Assembly (NCBI RefSeq): GCF_950295315.1
Contig: NC_080175.1
Span: 61,980,487 to 62,044,486, forward strand
DNA length: 64,000 nucleotides
From: Erinaceus europaeus
Lineage: Eukaryota > Chordata > Mammalia > Eulipotyphla > Erinaceidae
Direction of reading: 5' to 3'
Below the pieces are notes generated by a model that had not been told where the DNA came from, searched no databases, and worked only from the letters and a program-made list of their open reading frames with translations. Below, piece by piece: positions 30,325 through 41,975 of this stretch (position 1 is the stretch's first letter; each line of letters opens with the position of its first letter). A program made the translations under genes and the position numbers.

Positions 30325-30660
30325 TTACTGCATTTCAGCCACCAAGCTGTGGATGCTATTACAATTTCATCCTGAATAGACTGGGCAGATGACCTCACTA
30401 ATGTTTCCTGGAACTGTACTTCTCCAGAGCCCTCCCACACTAAGAAAAGATAGAAACAGGCTGGCGGTATGGACCAACCTGTCAATGTCCATGTCCAGCA
30501 GAGAAGCAATTACAGAAACCAGACTTTCAGTCTTCTGCATCCCAGAAATAATATTGGTCTATACTCCCAGAGAGATAAATGTTAGGGGAATATGACTATA
30601 AGACTGTGAACTCTCAATTCTATCAGAATACAGAGAGAGGGGAGAAAATAAAAATGTATA
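30325..30660 (+). mobile_element. Older L1 3' UTR end
   Basis: TTTCAGCCACCAAGCTGTGGATGC, GGCAGATGACCTCACTAATGT, GGTATGGACCAACCTGTCAATG and the CAATTACAGAAACCAGACTTTC block identify the L1 3' UTR. It is diverged from the young form. Confidence 0.78.
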
Positions 30661-31600
30661 ATTTAGTATCATGAAAGTAATAACTGACTTTCAATATAAA
30701 AAGTAACAGAATGATAGCTGCATAAATTATTTCTACAGGTTTATAATTTGCATCAAGATGAATGGTTGTTAGACATATCAAGGCAAAACTTATCGATATG
30801 AATGTCTTTTCCTGTTCTCTATTCCTTTTATTGTTTAGCAAGTTATTTTTACTTCTGAATTAATTCATCTACAATACTAAAAAACATAACATACTTCAAA
30901 AATATTTTCTGTCACAAACTGTATGCTATTTCACTGAAGAAGAGCCTTTTCAAGCCTTTTGTGAAACACTCCAGTTAATTCTGTAGAAATATTCTTATAA
31001 GTAAATTAGAGGGCTACATCTTAACTGAAAAAAATTTAAGCACGTATTTCAATTACCATTGTGTCATTAGGTACATATGGTCTTCTTCCAGATTCAATCA
31101 TTACATGACTTGCTACTCATGCTGTTGTTAAACTCATGAAAATAGATTAATGTAATAACTTGCCTGTGCTTTCTAGTAATTAAGTTGGAATGTGCTTCAT
31201 TCTCCTTCTTGTGTTTGATTAAAAATTAGCAGATAAGAATTTATTACTGCATTTATAAAAGAGCAAGGTTGGTTATTACTTGCTTTGTGGACCAGAAGCA
31301 ATTCAAGAGGTAAAAAGTTTAGCTTGATTCAGATGAAACCTAGAAGCCTCTTTTAGAAGCTCATAGTAACAGTTCAGTACATATGAAAATATGACATTTG
31401 CAACTTATAATAGGAACCATGTTTGTTTTCCTCATTCCAGATTATACTTTTAAACAAGCATCTTATTGAAATATTTATTATAAAACTAATGTTTAATGTT
31501 GTAAACCAATATTAAATTAATAAAAATAGAACAAAATAAATACATCTTATCTAGCTATTTGAGATACATTTAATGAAAACTTCCTAGATAAAACAACAAC
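30661..31600. other. No recognised feature
   Basis: AT-rich DNA; nothing supportable. Confidence 0.5.
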
Positions 31601-31607
31601 AAAAACT

Positions 31608-31790
31608 TCTGGGGGCCGAATGGTGTCATACTGGTTGAAAGCAATGCTCAAGATCTAACTTCAAGATCTGAGGCTTCACCTTGTGGAGAAACTTTGGTCA
31701 GTTCTGTAGGTGTCCTGTTCTCTCTCATCTTTCCTTCCCCTCTTAATTTCTCTATATCTTTATCAAATAAAAAATAAATATACATTTCTG
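31608..31790 (+). mobile_element. Diverged tRNA-derived SINE, family 2
   Basis: A GGGGGCCGAATGGTGTCAT head, a GTAGGTGTCCTGTTCTCTCTC block and an ATCTTTATCAAATAAAAAATAAA tail match the family 2 layout with many changes. Confidence 0.65.
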
Positions 31791-31870
31791 TATAAAAATG
31801 AAAATGAATTGAATCAAAATACATATTAAAAGCTACTAATCAATAAATCCTACAGAAAAAAAAATAATAA

Positions 31871-32228
31871 TGGGGGTGTCAGGTGGTAGTGCAGAAGGTT
31901 AAGCACACGTGGCCCAAAGCACAAGTACCAGCGTAAGGATCCCAGTTCGAGCACCACTCCCCACCTGCAGGGGAGTTGCTTCATAGGCAGTGCAGTAGAT
32001 CTGCAGGTGTCTATCTTTCTCTCCCCCTCTCTGTCTTCCCCTCTGCTCTCCATTTCTCTCTGTTCTATCCGATGACAACAACAACAACAATAGTAATAAC
32101 CACAACAATGATAAAATAACAAGGGCAACAAAAGAGGAAAAAATAGTATCCAGGAACAGTGGATTCGTGGTTCAAGCACTGAGCCCCCACATTAACCATG
32201 GAGGTAATAGTAATAATAATAATAATTA
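31871..32228 (+). mobile_element. tRNA-derived SINE, family 1, long form
   Basis: AGGTGGTAGTGCAGAAGGTTAA, AGTTCGAGCACCACTCCCCACC and the CACCTGCAGGGGAGTTGCTTCA body lead to (CAA)n and GGCAACAAAAG. An extra 3' module follows (CAGGAACAGTGGATTCGTGG, CACTGAGCCCCC) and then a (TAA)n tail. The extra module matches, reversed, that of 20428-20758. Confidence 0.9.
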
Positions 32229-33029
32229 GGAACAACACATGTCCAGTGTTTTTTGCAAAATAAATAAAGCCAGAATTTTTTGGGGGGGGGTAAAACTTTA
32301 AGAGGCTTTAAAAACAACTCTTCTAGAGGGCTTTAATGCAGTTAAGTAAAAAAAAAATGTGAGAATAATTTATTTGAAAACACTATATCAACTAGAACAA
32401 TTTCAGAATATTTCAGGGACTCTGTATGATAGATCATTTCTTATTTAATACATATAGTCTCACAATAACCCATATATTATTTTTTCTTTAGTCTAATAGA
32501 GATATATCTAAGGGCTTTAAAAGCCTGTTTGAAGTCACACTGTTAATAAGTCATTAAAAATACAAATGAGACCAAGATCAGATGTCGCTGAGTATATGTT
32601 GTTTTGTTTTTCACCAACTGGCTTAATGGATCATTTCTTATTACAAAAAAGAAAAAATAGTTGAAAATCTCTAAATTTAATGGAGGTTGTTGTTTACTGA
32701 CATATACGTTGATGAGATGGGAAATTATACATCAGTGAAGACAACAATATTATAAACGGACACTTCCCCAATATAGTGGTATAAGTAAAGCCTCTAAATA
32801 AATCATGTCCTGTTCAATAATGGGAGCAGTCACTATCTTTTAGAAACTATGACAAAATATGAGGAGGTGGAAAACCAAACTAAGCTAAACACACAGGGAA
32901 TTTTTGAGGTTAATGTAGATCTCAGGTATCATATAACATCTTTATTTTACTTGTCGTAATGGTTATTGATTCTGCTCAGTTTCTGCATGAAAACTCCACA
33001 GCTTTTGGTAGCCATTTTATTTTCCTTTT
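32229..33029. other. No recognised feature
   Basis: AT-rich DNA; a G-run at 32280-32290 and A-runs only. Confidence 0.5.
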
Positions 33030-33188
33030 TTCTAATATAAACAGAGAGAGAGATGTGAAGGGTGAAAGCAGAAGAGAGAAAGGTAAATACCTACAGCACT
33101 GCTCCACTGCTTGTGAAGCTCCCTCCCACTCCTTGTGGGGAAGAGAGGCTTAAGCTCTGGTCCTTTGTGCCACCACCTAGCCCCATTA
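33030..33188 (-). mobile_element. Diverged tRNA-derived SINE, family 2
   Basis: In reverse it shows AAAGGACCAGAGCTTAAGCC, the GGAGGGAGCTTCACAAGC block and GCAGTGCTGTAGGTATTTACC, the family 2 order. The tail is GA-rich. Confidence 0.7.
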
Positions 33189-33399
33189 AAATGCATTCTT
33201 GATTGATCTAACAAACTATGTTGAGGATGACTTGCTCTGTTGATTTCTCATAGCATTCGATTTCTTTCCAACCATGGAACCTCACAAATGTCTACTCAGC
33301 GTCTCATAAGTGCCCTAAAATAGATCTATAAATACCTATGAAAGAGATTATCATATATTTGTAAAAAGCCATATGCATCTCTTCTAAAGAACTCTTTTT

Positions 33400-33792
33400 A
33401 TTTTATTGAAGAAATACTATTTTTCAAGACTGTGTGGTCTCGTGGGCTCAATATAATATCTCCTTATCTACCCAAGTGCAAAAACCCCCTCTACTGTAGA
33501 CCTTTATGCCACTCCCCCATTTTTCGAACCAGTCCCTGTCTTGCCTTCCCACACCCCTTCTAGTAATCTCAGATTCGCGGGTATCTACTTATGTGTTGTC
33601 CTGTCTTTACTCTTGCCTTGTTACCTAAATTCTACATATGAGTGAGAATACCTGATATTTGTCTTTTTCTTTGCAGTTCATTTCACTTAGTATAATCTCC
33701 ACTCTTATCTAATTGTAGCAAAAGAGAATGATATCACCCATTCTTACAATTGAGTAATTTTCCATTGAACATATTGTAGACATCTTCCGGCT
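33400..33792 (-). mobile_element. Old L1, ORF2 end and 3' UTR start
   Basis: In reverse it holds an L1 end signature (ACATATGAGTGAGAATACCTGATATTTG as read on plus, GCAGTTCATTTCACTTAGTATAA). The element is 5'-truncated and abuts a plus-strand L1. Confidence 0.6.
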
Positions 33793-34304
33793 CAGGGGGA
33801 AAAAAACTAATATAACCACAGGCCCTTTGGAATATAAAATATGCCTACTACCTATCTACAGAATGGAGACCCTCCCCCCAACTCTTCATTTGCACTATTC
33901 CAGCCTTTAGGTTCATGATTAGTCAACAACTTGCTTGACTTTATATGCTAACTCTCTTTTTGGCCACCAGGTTTCAGTTACTAGCATGATGCCAACCCAA
34001 CTTCCCAGGACAGAGGACCTCACAAATGTTTCCTGGAGCTCTGATTCCCCGGAACCCCGCCCCACTAGGGAAAGAGAGAGGCAGGCTGGGAGTATGGATA
34101 GACCTGGGAGTATGGATAGATCATGTTCAGCAGGGAAGTAATTACAGAAGCCTGACCTTCCACCTTTTGCATCCCACAATGATCTTGGGTCCATACTCCC
34201 AGAGGGCTAAAGAATAGGAAAGCTACCAGGGGAAGGGATGGTATACAGAGTTTCTGGTGGTGGAAATTGTATGGTATTGTCAGTGTTTCCTTTTTGTAAA
34301 TACA

Positions 34305-34341
<37 letters not shown>

Positions 34342-34346
34342 AATTT
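33793..34346 (+). mobile_element. L1 3' UTR end with (TAAA)n tail
   Basis: It contains ACTCTTCATTTGCACTATTCCAGCC, GGCCACCAGGTTTCAG, GGAAAGAGAGAGGCAGGCTGGGAGTATGG and TCCATACTCCCAGAGGG in L1 order. A short in-place duplication GACCTGGGAGTATGGATAGA lies at about 34090-34125. It ends in about ten AAAT units (34305-34345). Confidence 0.85.
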
Positions 34347-34699
34347 AAAATAAGATTTCTGCTAATGTATTTAATAATTATTCAAATATACATAAGATGC
34401 TTTTATATGTTCCCTTAACCAGTCAGCCATTTTTATGCCAAACATGGTAGAGGTATAGTAAAAAATAATTTTAGGCAAATTACACACAGGTGTTATACTA
34501 CCAGAGTTCATAGCCAGTTAGAGGAATAAAATATAAAATTATGGAATAAACATAAATAATGTAATAACTAAAATCTATGGAATAGAATAAATAAGTTACT
34601 AAAAGGATGTGGTCAATGAAGACACATGGAAAAGATAAATTTAACAAATTTAACGTACTAGAAGATTTATTAGAAAAATGAAGAACATTTAGTAAGAGG

Positions 34700-34832
34700 A
34701 AGCATAATAGTTGTGCATAGATATATTCATGACTGAGGCTTCAAAATTCCAAATTTAGTCCTCCATACCACCATCAGAGTTGAGCAGTGCTTTGTTGAAA
34801 AAAAAGAGAGAGTGAGAAAGACTATGTCTACT
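34700..34832 (+). mobile_element. Decayed SINE, old family 4
   Basis: GACTGAGGCTTCAAAATTCCAAATTTAG, CACCATCAGAGTTGAGCAGTGC and an A-rich end match the layout of 41850-41975 and, reversed, 54860-54985. Confidence 0.5.
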
Positions 34833-34834
34833 CA

Positions 34835-34839
<5 letters not shown>

Positions 34840-34880
<41 letters not shown>
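34840..34880. repeat. (CA)n microsatellite
   Basis: About 20 CA units between two unrelated segments. Confidence 0.95.
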
Positions 34881-34882
<2 letters not shown>

Positions 34883-35089
34883 TATCCTTATTTTTATAAT
34901 TCAAAGTAACAAGAAAATCACATGCATAGAAATGGAGAGAAGTTCAAACACAGGTGAGTGTGTCCAGGAAAGCAACAGCTAGGTCACAGCAGGGGTGACA
35001 GTCAGTTCAACTATGTGTAGCATAAAGTTGGAGGTCAAAGTAAGGGTGGAAGCCCTTGTGTGAGTCACCAAATAAGTGGTAATGAAGTG

Positions 35090-35832
35090 GAAAAGTTAGA
35101 ACTCAAGGTATAATAGTCTGCAGTGACCCAAAACAGCAAGCAAGTAGAAAGACCTAAAAAAATGCCTTAGAATTATATTTATATACCTTTCCCATATTTA
35201 GGAACTACTCTCTGCCCTGATCCAGCTTTCTAGTCATATTTCCAACTGACACCATCTCTCCAGAAAATATCTCTGGTCCACCTTCATGCTAGCTGTCCTG
35301 TCCAGGAAAAAGTTAGTAAAGTTATGACCCCCCCCCCAGAATATACCTAAAATAAAACTAATTGCTTTTTCCAAAATGGATATCCCAAAACTCACCTGCT
35401 ATATTCTTGCCTTTAGGTTCCTTACTACTGAACAATTTGTTCTGCTTTAAATCTTAGTGCTTTTTCAGACACAAAATTGCAGATACTACCATGATGCCAA
35501 CCTGTATTCCCTGGACAAAGGACCTCACCAATGTACCCTGGACCCCCACCTCTCCTGCAGGACCCCTGCCCCACTAGGGAAAGATAGGGACAGGCTAGGA
35601 GTATGGATAGACCTATCAATAAACATGTTCAGCAGAGAAGTAATAACAGAAACCAGACCTTCCACCTTCTGTACCCCATAGTGGCCCTGGCTCCATGCTC
35701 CCAGAGGGATAAATAGGGAAGCTTTCAAGGGAGGATGTGGAACTCTTTTGGTAGGAATTGTGTGGAATTGTACCCTTCTTATCCTGTGGTCTTGTTGATG
35801 TTTTTTATTTTGTAAATTAATTAGTAGAAGAG
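35090..35832 (+). mobile_element. Older L1 3' UTR
   Basis: AGCAAGCAAGTAGAAAGACC near its start is shared with 63690-63710. The CCCATATTTAGGAACTACTCTCTGCC block, the gAcACAAAaTtgCAGATaC block and the GAGTATGGATAGACCTATCAAT block follow. It is diverged and 5'-truncated. Confidence 0.75.
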
Positions 35833-35854
35833 AAAAAAATCTCTATCTCTATCT

Positions 35855-36112
35855 CTTTTATGAAGAGGGCTTAATGGTTTATAATACAAGTGTTGACACA
35901 TAGGTACAATTTCTCATCATACATCAAGGTCCTAATGCCCTTCCATCCCATCCTTCCCCCCCCCCCTTCCCCAGAGTCCTTTGCTTTGGTGCAATATACC
36001 ATACTCAAACCAAAGTTCACCTTATGCTTTCCTTTACTATTCTTATTTCTTAAGCTCCACCTATTTCTTACCTCAGATAGCAGAGACATTTGTTAGAGCC
36101 AGAACTTTGGAT
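35855..36112 (-). mobile_element. Old L1 3' terminus
   Basis: In reverse it matches the older L1 end also seen at 4740-4985 (the TTGGTGCAATATACCATACTCAAACC block reversed against GGTTTGGTGTATTGTACCAA). A C-run lies at 35957-35967. Confidence 0.55.
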
Positions 36113-37454
36113 ACCATGCCTGCTATCTTTTCCTCTCTTTCCTTATAGTCACTCAGATCCCATCTAATCTAGGAGATAGTAGACATTCTTGAATGAATGA
36201 ATAAATTAAAGAATACTGTTGGTGGGGAAAGAATACGCATTTGGATAGTACTAGGGAAAAAGTACTTCCAGATAAGCATTAAGAAACATTAATTTTTCAT
36301 TTAGATACAAAAGGTTGCAACTCAAGACAGAATGTGGGAGGAAGGGTCAAAGTTACTCTGCTGCTGAGAGGCACAATTAAAATATTTTTAGAGAAATGAA
36401 AATAATTGACTGAGGAAAATGTGTCATAAACTCTTCCATGTTTATCTCCTGTTGAAGCTTTCTGTAGTATATCCTGGGTCTTATTTATAATTCTTACATC
36501 TGTCTCTACTTATGAATTCATAACTGCCTTGTTCTATCATAGGAACTCCATTTGTCTCTACTTTTATGACTGGCTTTGCTAAATCAATTAAGCTCAATTG
36601 AATTTAGCTAAATAAGTCAGCACACTAAACCCAGAAGACCACATTAACAAAGACATACTGCTGCATTCAGTCCCAATGAATATTTAGTAGTATCTATACT
36701 TCTCCAATCTGAAAGCTTATATGACTTATTGTTTAAATCTCTAAATAGAATTAAATCGATTGGTTTTAAAATAATAGCCACTCTTATCTGAGGGGGAGAA
36801 AAATATAGGAAACTGAAAACAGTGTATTGTTGAGAGCTGGCCATTCAAAAATAAAATTTAAATAGTAAACTGGTCTCTAGGGAGACCAGTTTATCCTCAC
36901 AAGCTGAAATAGAGCTGGGTATGACTTGCTCTCATAAACCCTTGATGTAATATGGCAAATGGGTAGAACCATAGTAACACATCACTAGCTTTCAAACAAA
37001 ATAGATGTGGGACTTGAGGATATTTTAGGGTTTCCTTTGCTCCACAAATGCACCAAGTTTCCCAGAAGATCTAGCCAATAAAACTAGCAGATATGGAAGG
37101 TCAAACACAAGAGAACTAATAAGATCTCAGGGGAAGAGCAGAGCAGTTGATGGTTTTTACCACTCAATGCTTAGACCAAGAGTTCTGCTAAAAACAAAAA
37201 TAAAGACAGCAAACAAACAAAACAGAACTCAAACTTCTTCCAGTAGGGAGAGTAAACAAACTTACTCTGCTCCTGTTGGTATTCCTTTTATTTTAGATGT
37301 ATAAAATTATGGAAGTGTTTCGAGCATTTACTTTTTTACAGTAAAAAAAAAAAAAGAAGAAGAAAGAGAGAGAGAGAGAAAGAAGGAAAAGAAAAAGTCA
37401 TAGCTTTACAAATTTCCAACTCTTACTTCTGGGTAGAGAAGACCCCCCCCAAAC
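36113..37454. other. No recognised repeat; contains a perfect hairpin
   Basis: AT-rich DNA. The only notable structure is the inverted repeat at 36866-36893. An A-rich/GA run is at 37341-37395. Confidence 0.5.
36866..36893. repeat. Perfect hairpin, 12-bp stem and 4-nt loop
   Basis: TAAACTGGTCTC, loop TAGG, GAGACCAGTTTA. It is not part of any recognised repeat and is too short for a microRNA precursor. Confidence 0.92.
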
Positions 37455-37727
37455 TGAAATATTTACTTATTTATTTATTTAAGTTTCATAAGATAGAGAA
37501 ACTGAGAGGGGAGGTGAAGATATAAAGGGAGAGAGAGGTACCAGCAGTACTGCTCATGAAGTTTGTTTCCTACAGTTGGGAACTTGGGGTTTGCACCTGG
37601 ATTCATACACTTGTGAAGTAACTTCGCTGCAGGTGGGGAGCCGGGGGCTCGAACCGGGATCCTTAAGCCAGTCCTTGCGCTTTGCGCCATGTGCATTTAA
37701 CCTGCTGCATTACCACTGAACTCCCAT
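37455..37727 (-). mobile_element. Composite SINE: family 2 body joined to family 1 head
   Basis: Reading backwards, 37610-37727 is a family 1 head (GGTTCGAGCCCCCGGCTCCCC, CACCTGCAGCGAAGTTAC). 37475-37605 is family 2 body and tail (the AACTTCATGAGCAGTAC block). The junction is at the shared tRNA-like part, so it is a nested insertion or a recombinant. Confidence 0.75.
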
Positions 37728-37784
37728 TAGAACATTTCTATGGGTGTATGCTATTACTAATTTCCATAAAAATAATAAGTTACT

Positions 37785-38065
37785 GGGAGTTGGGTGGTAG
37801 CACAGTGGGTTAAGAGCATGTGGCACGAAATGCAAGGACTGGCTTAAGGATCCAGGTTGGAGCCCTCAGTTGCCCACCTGCAAGGGAGTGACTTCACAGG
37901 TGATGAAGCAGGTCTGCAGGTGTCTTTCTGTCCCCCTCTCTGTCTTCCCCTCCTCTCTCCATTTCTCTCTGTCCTAGCTAACAACGATGACATCAATAAC
38001 AACAGTAATAACTACAACAATAAAAAACAAGGGCAACAAAAGGTAAAATAAATAAATATTTTTAA
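37785..38065 (+). mobile_element. tRNA-derived SINE, family 1
   Basis: Head GGGAGTTGGGTGGTAGCAC, body CACCTGCAAGGGAGTGACTTCAC, CT-rich run and (CAATAA)n tail. A short duplication, AAGTTACT, flanks it at 37777-37784 and 38066-38073. Confidence 0.9.
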
Positions 38066-38292
38066 AAGTTACTAAGGTAGTTTAATGAGGAAGAAAATAT
38101 ATCAAATAATATTTTATAATTACCTCTTAACAGAGTTCTTCAGACAAGTTGGACACATGTTTGATTAAATATTCATCACTATTGTACACAGAAGAATAGG
38201 AATAAGTAGAATATCTAAATCAAAGGTGTTGGTAAAAAGTACACCTCCCCCCCCAAAAAAAAAAGAAACAAAAAACTGTAAGTCCTGAAAAT

Positions 38293-38297
<5 letters not shown>

Positions 38298-38334
<37 letters not shown>
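38298..38334. repeat. (GT)n microsatellite
   Basis: About 18 GT units. Confidence 0.95.
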
Positions 38335-38337
<3 letters not shown>

Positions 38338-39857
38338 TGTCAGAGGGAGAAAATAAAAAAAGGCATTTGTTGGGAGGGTGTGGACACAGGGTGTGGTAGA
38401 TGGATGCTGAGTAACCTTATAATCTTGTAAACCAGTATTAAATCACTAATTGAAAGATAATAAATATAAAGACAGGCATGTTTGTGGTGAAATGAATTGG
38501 ATTTCCAAAAACAAAATGTACTGGACTGAGGAATTCACTCTACATTTTCCAGTCAATTGTCAGGTAGAGATAACTCAAGAGTGTTGCCCTCAAAAACACA
38601 TATTTTTTGCCGAGAATCCTGTTTTGGCTTCCCAGGAGACTAAAGTTGTTGCTTCTTCCTGACAAGAGAAGATACATTATCACATGGGTGCCAAGCAAGC
38701 TACCTAGGTTCTGTGCAGCTGGCATTACCAGACACCTTCTGTCAATAGCTGGCATTAGGACTCTAGACAGCCCGAGATCAAGCTCCCTTTGTTTTCCCCA
38801 TCCACAAGAAGATTTTCTCACACTTGCCTCAACTATGAGAATAAGAGAAGCCAATGTCCCCCAGAACACAGTTTTGTTTATCAACAAACATCTAGATGCT
38901 CTCTTTTAAGAAACCAAGGAAGTCTTCTACTCTTTTATTGACATAACTATGCAATAGGACTTTGTTGAACTCATTTAAAAGTTCAGTAGAAGGAAGGTTG
39001 AAGAGCTAGAAGGAGTACATTTTGCAAAATATAAAGTTTTTCAAGCTCATTACTTATGAGCTCTAACTAAATAATCGGGGCAATAGCCAGGCATAGAGGG
39101 AACAATTCAGAAGCAATTTAAACTGAATATTGTGGTTCTCATCTTCTAAACCTGGATAACTCCATCTTAACTAAGTGAAAAAAACAACAACACCATCAAA
39201 TGGAACAAATCAATAACATGTGCCTCTTCATATGGTGACCAGAAACCAGTGCAGGATCACTAACAAAATCTTAACAAAATGCACAAATTATAAGGAAATA
39301 TAAGAAGAACCCCCCACAATCAATGAACATTCTCAAAAGCAATCAGCTCACACTTGAACATAGTCATATTTTTGAAAGATAAAACAAGAAACGGAGGAGC
39401 TGTACAAAAGAATATGACAACTAAATGTAACATGTAATATAGATTGAATCCTTCACCTGTAAGAAGAATTACTAAGACTACAGTTAGGACCTACAGATTA
39501 GACGGTACTGTTGGACCATTGTTAATTACTGCACTCTGATTGATGTACTGTTCTTGCTGTCAATAAACACTATTGAAATTCAATAAATAGCTGGTCTATA
39601 CATCTCCCAGAATTCTAAAATAATAAACAGAGTATCAAAGTAAAGAGTCTATGAAATATCTGTGTAGTGCCCAGTGCTTTGCAAACACATTTGTAAATTG
39701 AAAGGATTTACACATAAAATGCTTTAAAACATCTAAAGTGCACTGGAGTTAATATCTCATCAGTTGCAGCACAAGATTTGGAGTCTGAAGCTCTTATTTC
39801 TTTCCCTAAGATATGTGAATCTAGTGTTAATCTGATTTCAATCTTCTTTCTTTCTTT
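38335..39857. other. No recognised feature; one stretch open on both strands
   Basis: I recognise no repeat. At 38540-38909 there is an open frame on each strand (100 and 115 codons) in locally less AT-rich DNA. Neither has a recognisable domain. The rest is AT-rich with AATAAA-like strings near 39560-39590. Confidence 0.45.
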
Positions 39858-40149
39858 TTTTTAAATTTTTTTAAATTTATTTTATTTATTTATTCCCTTT
39901 TGTTGCCCTTGTTGTTTTATTGTTGTAGTTATTATTGTTGTTGTCGTTGTTGGATAGGACAGAGAGAAATGGAGAGAGGAGGGGAAGACAGAGAGGAGGA
40001 GAGAAAGATAGACACCTGCAGACCTGCTTCACCGCCTGTGAAGCGACTCCCCTGCAGGTGGGGAGCCGGGGTTCGAACCGGGATCCTTATGCCGGTCCTT
40101 GTGCTTTGCGCCACCTGCGCTTAACCCGCTGCGCTACAGCCCGACTCCC
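39858..40149 (-). mobile_element. tRNA-derived SINE, family 1, young copy
   Basis: It is nearly identical to 14628-14869 over its whole length. The tRNA-like head and B box (GGTTCGAACCCCGGC) are intact in reverse, and the tail is AAATAAATAAA. Confidence 0.96.
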
Positions 40150-40540
40150 CTTATTTCTTTCTTATAAACAACAAAAACAAAACATCATCAACAAAACAAA
40201 ACAGTCTCAATTTTTTTTTCTATAAAGGTATCTTATCAGTTTTGAAAAGGCTTTTCATCAGGTTTTACTAACAATAAAAAGAAAAACATTATTCAACTCA
40301 GAGTCTATAAGAATACTTAAGAAATATAGATTGTCTGTACTTACAAAAATAATTAATATGAATAAGTCAATTATCCTCAGTTTAATTTCTCCTATTAAGT
40401 ATGTCAGAGTGCATTCACTACTCCATTCCTTTTAAAACTTGTCAGGAATCTATTGTTGGCATTGCTTTCACTTGGTAGAATATTTTTCGGATACACATCA
40501 TTAGAATTAGATCTTTTTTCGAAGACGTTTAATATTCTTA
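40150..40540. other. No recognised feature
   Basis: AT-rich flank with A/C-rich and T-rich runs. Confidence 0.45.
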
Positions 40541-40745
40541 TTTATTCATTTATTTATTAGATCGAGACAAAGGTAAATTGAGAAGGGAGACCTTATAGAG
40601 AGGGAAAGAGCCATAGAGACACCAGCAGCTCTGCTTTACCACTTGTGAAGCTTTCCCCTTGCAGGTGGGGACAAGAGGCTTGAACCTGGATCCTTGCACA
40701 CTGTAATGTGTGTAGGTAACCAGGTGTGCCACAGCCTCATCCCTA
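40541..40745 (-). mobile_element. tRNA-derived SINE, family 2
   Basis: In reverse: GGTTACCTACACACATTACAG, CCAGGTTCAAGCC, the GGGGAAAGCTTCACAAGTGGTAAAG block and an AATAAATAAATGAATAA tail. Confidence 0.88.
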
Positions 40746-40954
40746 GAACTAGATCTTTGCAAACTAGTGTATACATGACTATGTTCAGAGTTTTTCTGTG
40801 GGCCAAGCTAGATTTTTCTAATAGTACCAAGTGTCACATAAAATAGGTTAATTAGCCCAATTTTGAGAAAAAGAAACAAAGAGCAGCCAAAGAAGTGGGA
40901 TAGTGAGTGAAAAGTACTTCTTGCTGAGACCCTGCATTCAACTCCTTTAATTTT

Positions 40955-41153
40955 TGTTTTAATCTTTATTTGATAGAGACAGTCAGAAATCAATGGGGGG
41001 GGGATAGAGAGGGAGAAAGACAGAGATATATCTACAATACTGCTTCACCTTTCTCAAGGATTTCCCTCTGCAGGTGGATATGAAGGGCTCAAACCCACTC
41101 CTTGAGCATTTGAACAACTGTACTCAACCATGTGTGCCACCGCCTGCCCACCC
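40955..41153 (-). mobile_element. tRNA-derived SINE, family 2
   Basis: In reverse: GGCGGTGGCACACATGGTTGAG, the GAGGGAAATCCTTGAGAAAGGTGAAG block, CTGTCTCTATCAAATAAAG. Moderately diverged. It extends leftward into T-rich tail sequence. Confidence 0.8.
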
Positions 41154-41198
41154 CCACCCACAGATTCAATTCCCAATACCAAATGGTGAGCAGCACTC

Positions 41199-41234
41199 TA
41201 GTCTCTCTCTCTCTCCCTCTCCCTCTCCCTCTCG

Positions 41235-41268
<34 letters not shown>

Positions 41269-41275
41269 GTCTCTA
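41199..41275. repeat. (CT)n / (CCCTCT)n low-complexity repeat
   Basis: CT runs with CCCTCT and TTTCTC units follow the fragment CAATTCCCAATACCAAATGG, so this may be the expanded pyrimidine run of a SINE. Confidence 0.85.
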
Positions 41276-41555
41276 ATACAATGAATAGAAAAGTATTTAA
41301 AAAAAATTAAGTCAGGTATTATTCCAATAATTTATACAAGGTTACCTACAAGAAAGCAACAGAATCAAAATTCAGGTCTCATTTGATCTCCCAAGTCATT
41401 AACACCTTGTCCAACTCAAACATCATCATTTCTTTGAGAATCTAAAGGAAAGGACACTCAGATGTCCAGACTCTACAGCCTTCTGCTGTCAGTTTCTTCA
41501 CAGTATATCAGAATACATCACAATTCCTCATGACCAAATGTGTCAACAAGTCATG

Positions 41556-41750
41556 GGGGCTGGGTGATGGCACATCCGGTTGAATGAATGTATCACAGTG
41601 TACAAGGACCTGGGTTCAAGCCCCCAGTCCTCACCAGCAGGGGAAAGCTTTGTGAGTGGTAAAACAGTGTTGTGGGTGTCTCTATGTCTCCTTCCCTCTC
41701 TATCACACCTACCCTCTCAATTTTTGGTTGCTTTGTAAATAAATAAATTA
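41556..41750 (+). mobile_element. tRNA-derived SINE, family 2
   Basis: GGGGGCTGGGTGATGGCACATCC, GGTTCAAGCCCCCAGTCC, the GGGGAAAGCTTTGTGAGTGGT block and an AAATAAATAAAT tail that runs into AT-rich sequence to about 41830. Confidence 0.88.
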
Positions 41751-41849
41751 TATTTATTTTATATAAATATATAAATTTATTTAAATAATTAATTCAATGA
41801 ATAAAATATAATTTATTTATTTACTTTTTAAAAGTTTAGTCATATTACA

Positions 41850-41975
41850 TTTGATTATGCAAAGAGACTTTTATGTCTGAGGCTCTGAAATCCCAGGTTC
41901 AGTTCCCAGCACCACCATCAGCCAGAGCTGATCAGTGCTCTGGTAAAATAAATAAGTAGTCTTTTAGCAGACACA
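41850..41975 (+). mobile_element. Old SINE, family 4
   Basis: GCAAAGAGACTTTTATGTCTGAGGC, CCCAGGTTCAGTTCCCAGCACC (B-box-like), CAGAGCTGATCAGTGCTCTGG and an AAATAAATAA end. It is the forward form of the minus-strand copies at 45150, 46015, 51395 and 54860. Confidence 0.7.

Noticed and set aside
31850..32179. 109-codon minus-strand frame with Cys/Tyr runs
   Set aside because: It is the reverse of a family 1 SINE and its (CAA)n tail; the same frame recurs in other SINE copies (39900, 46406).
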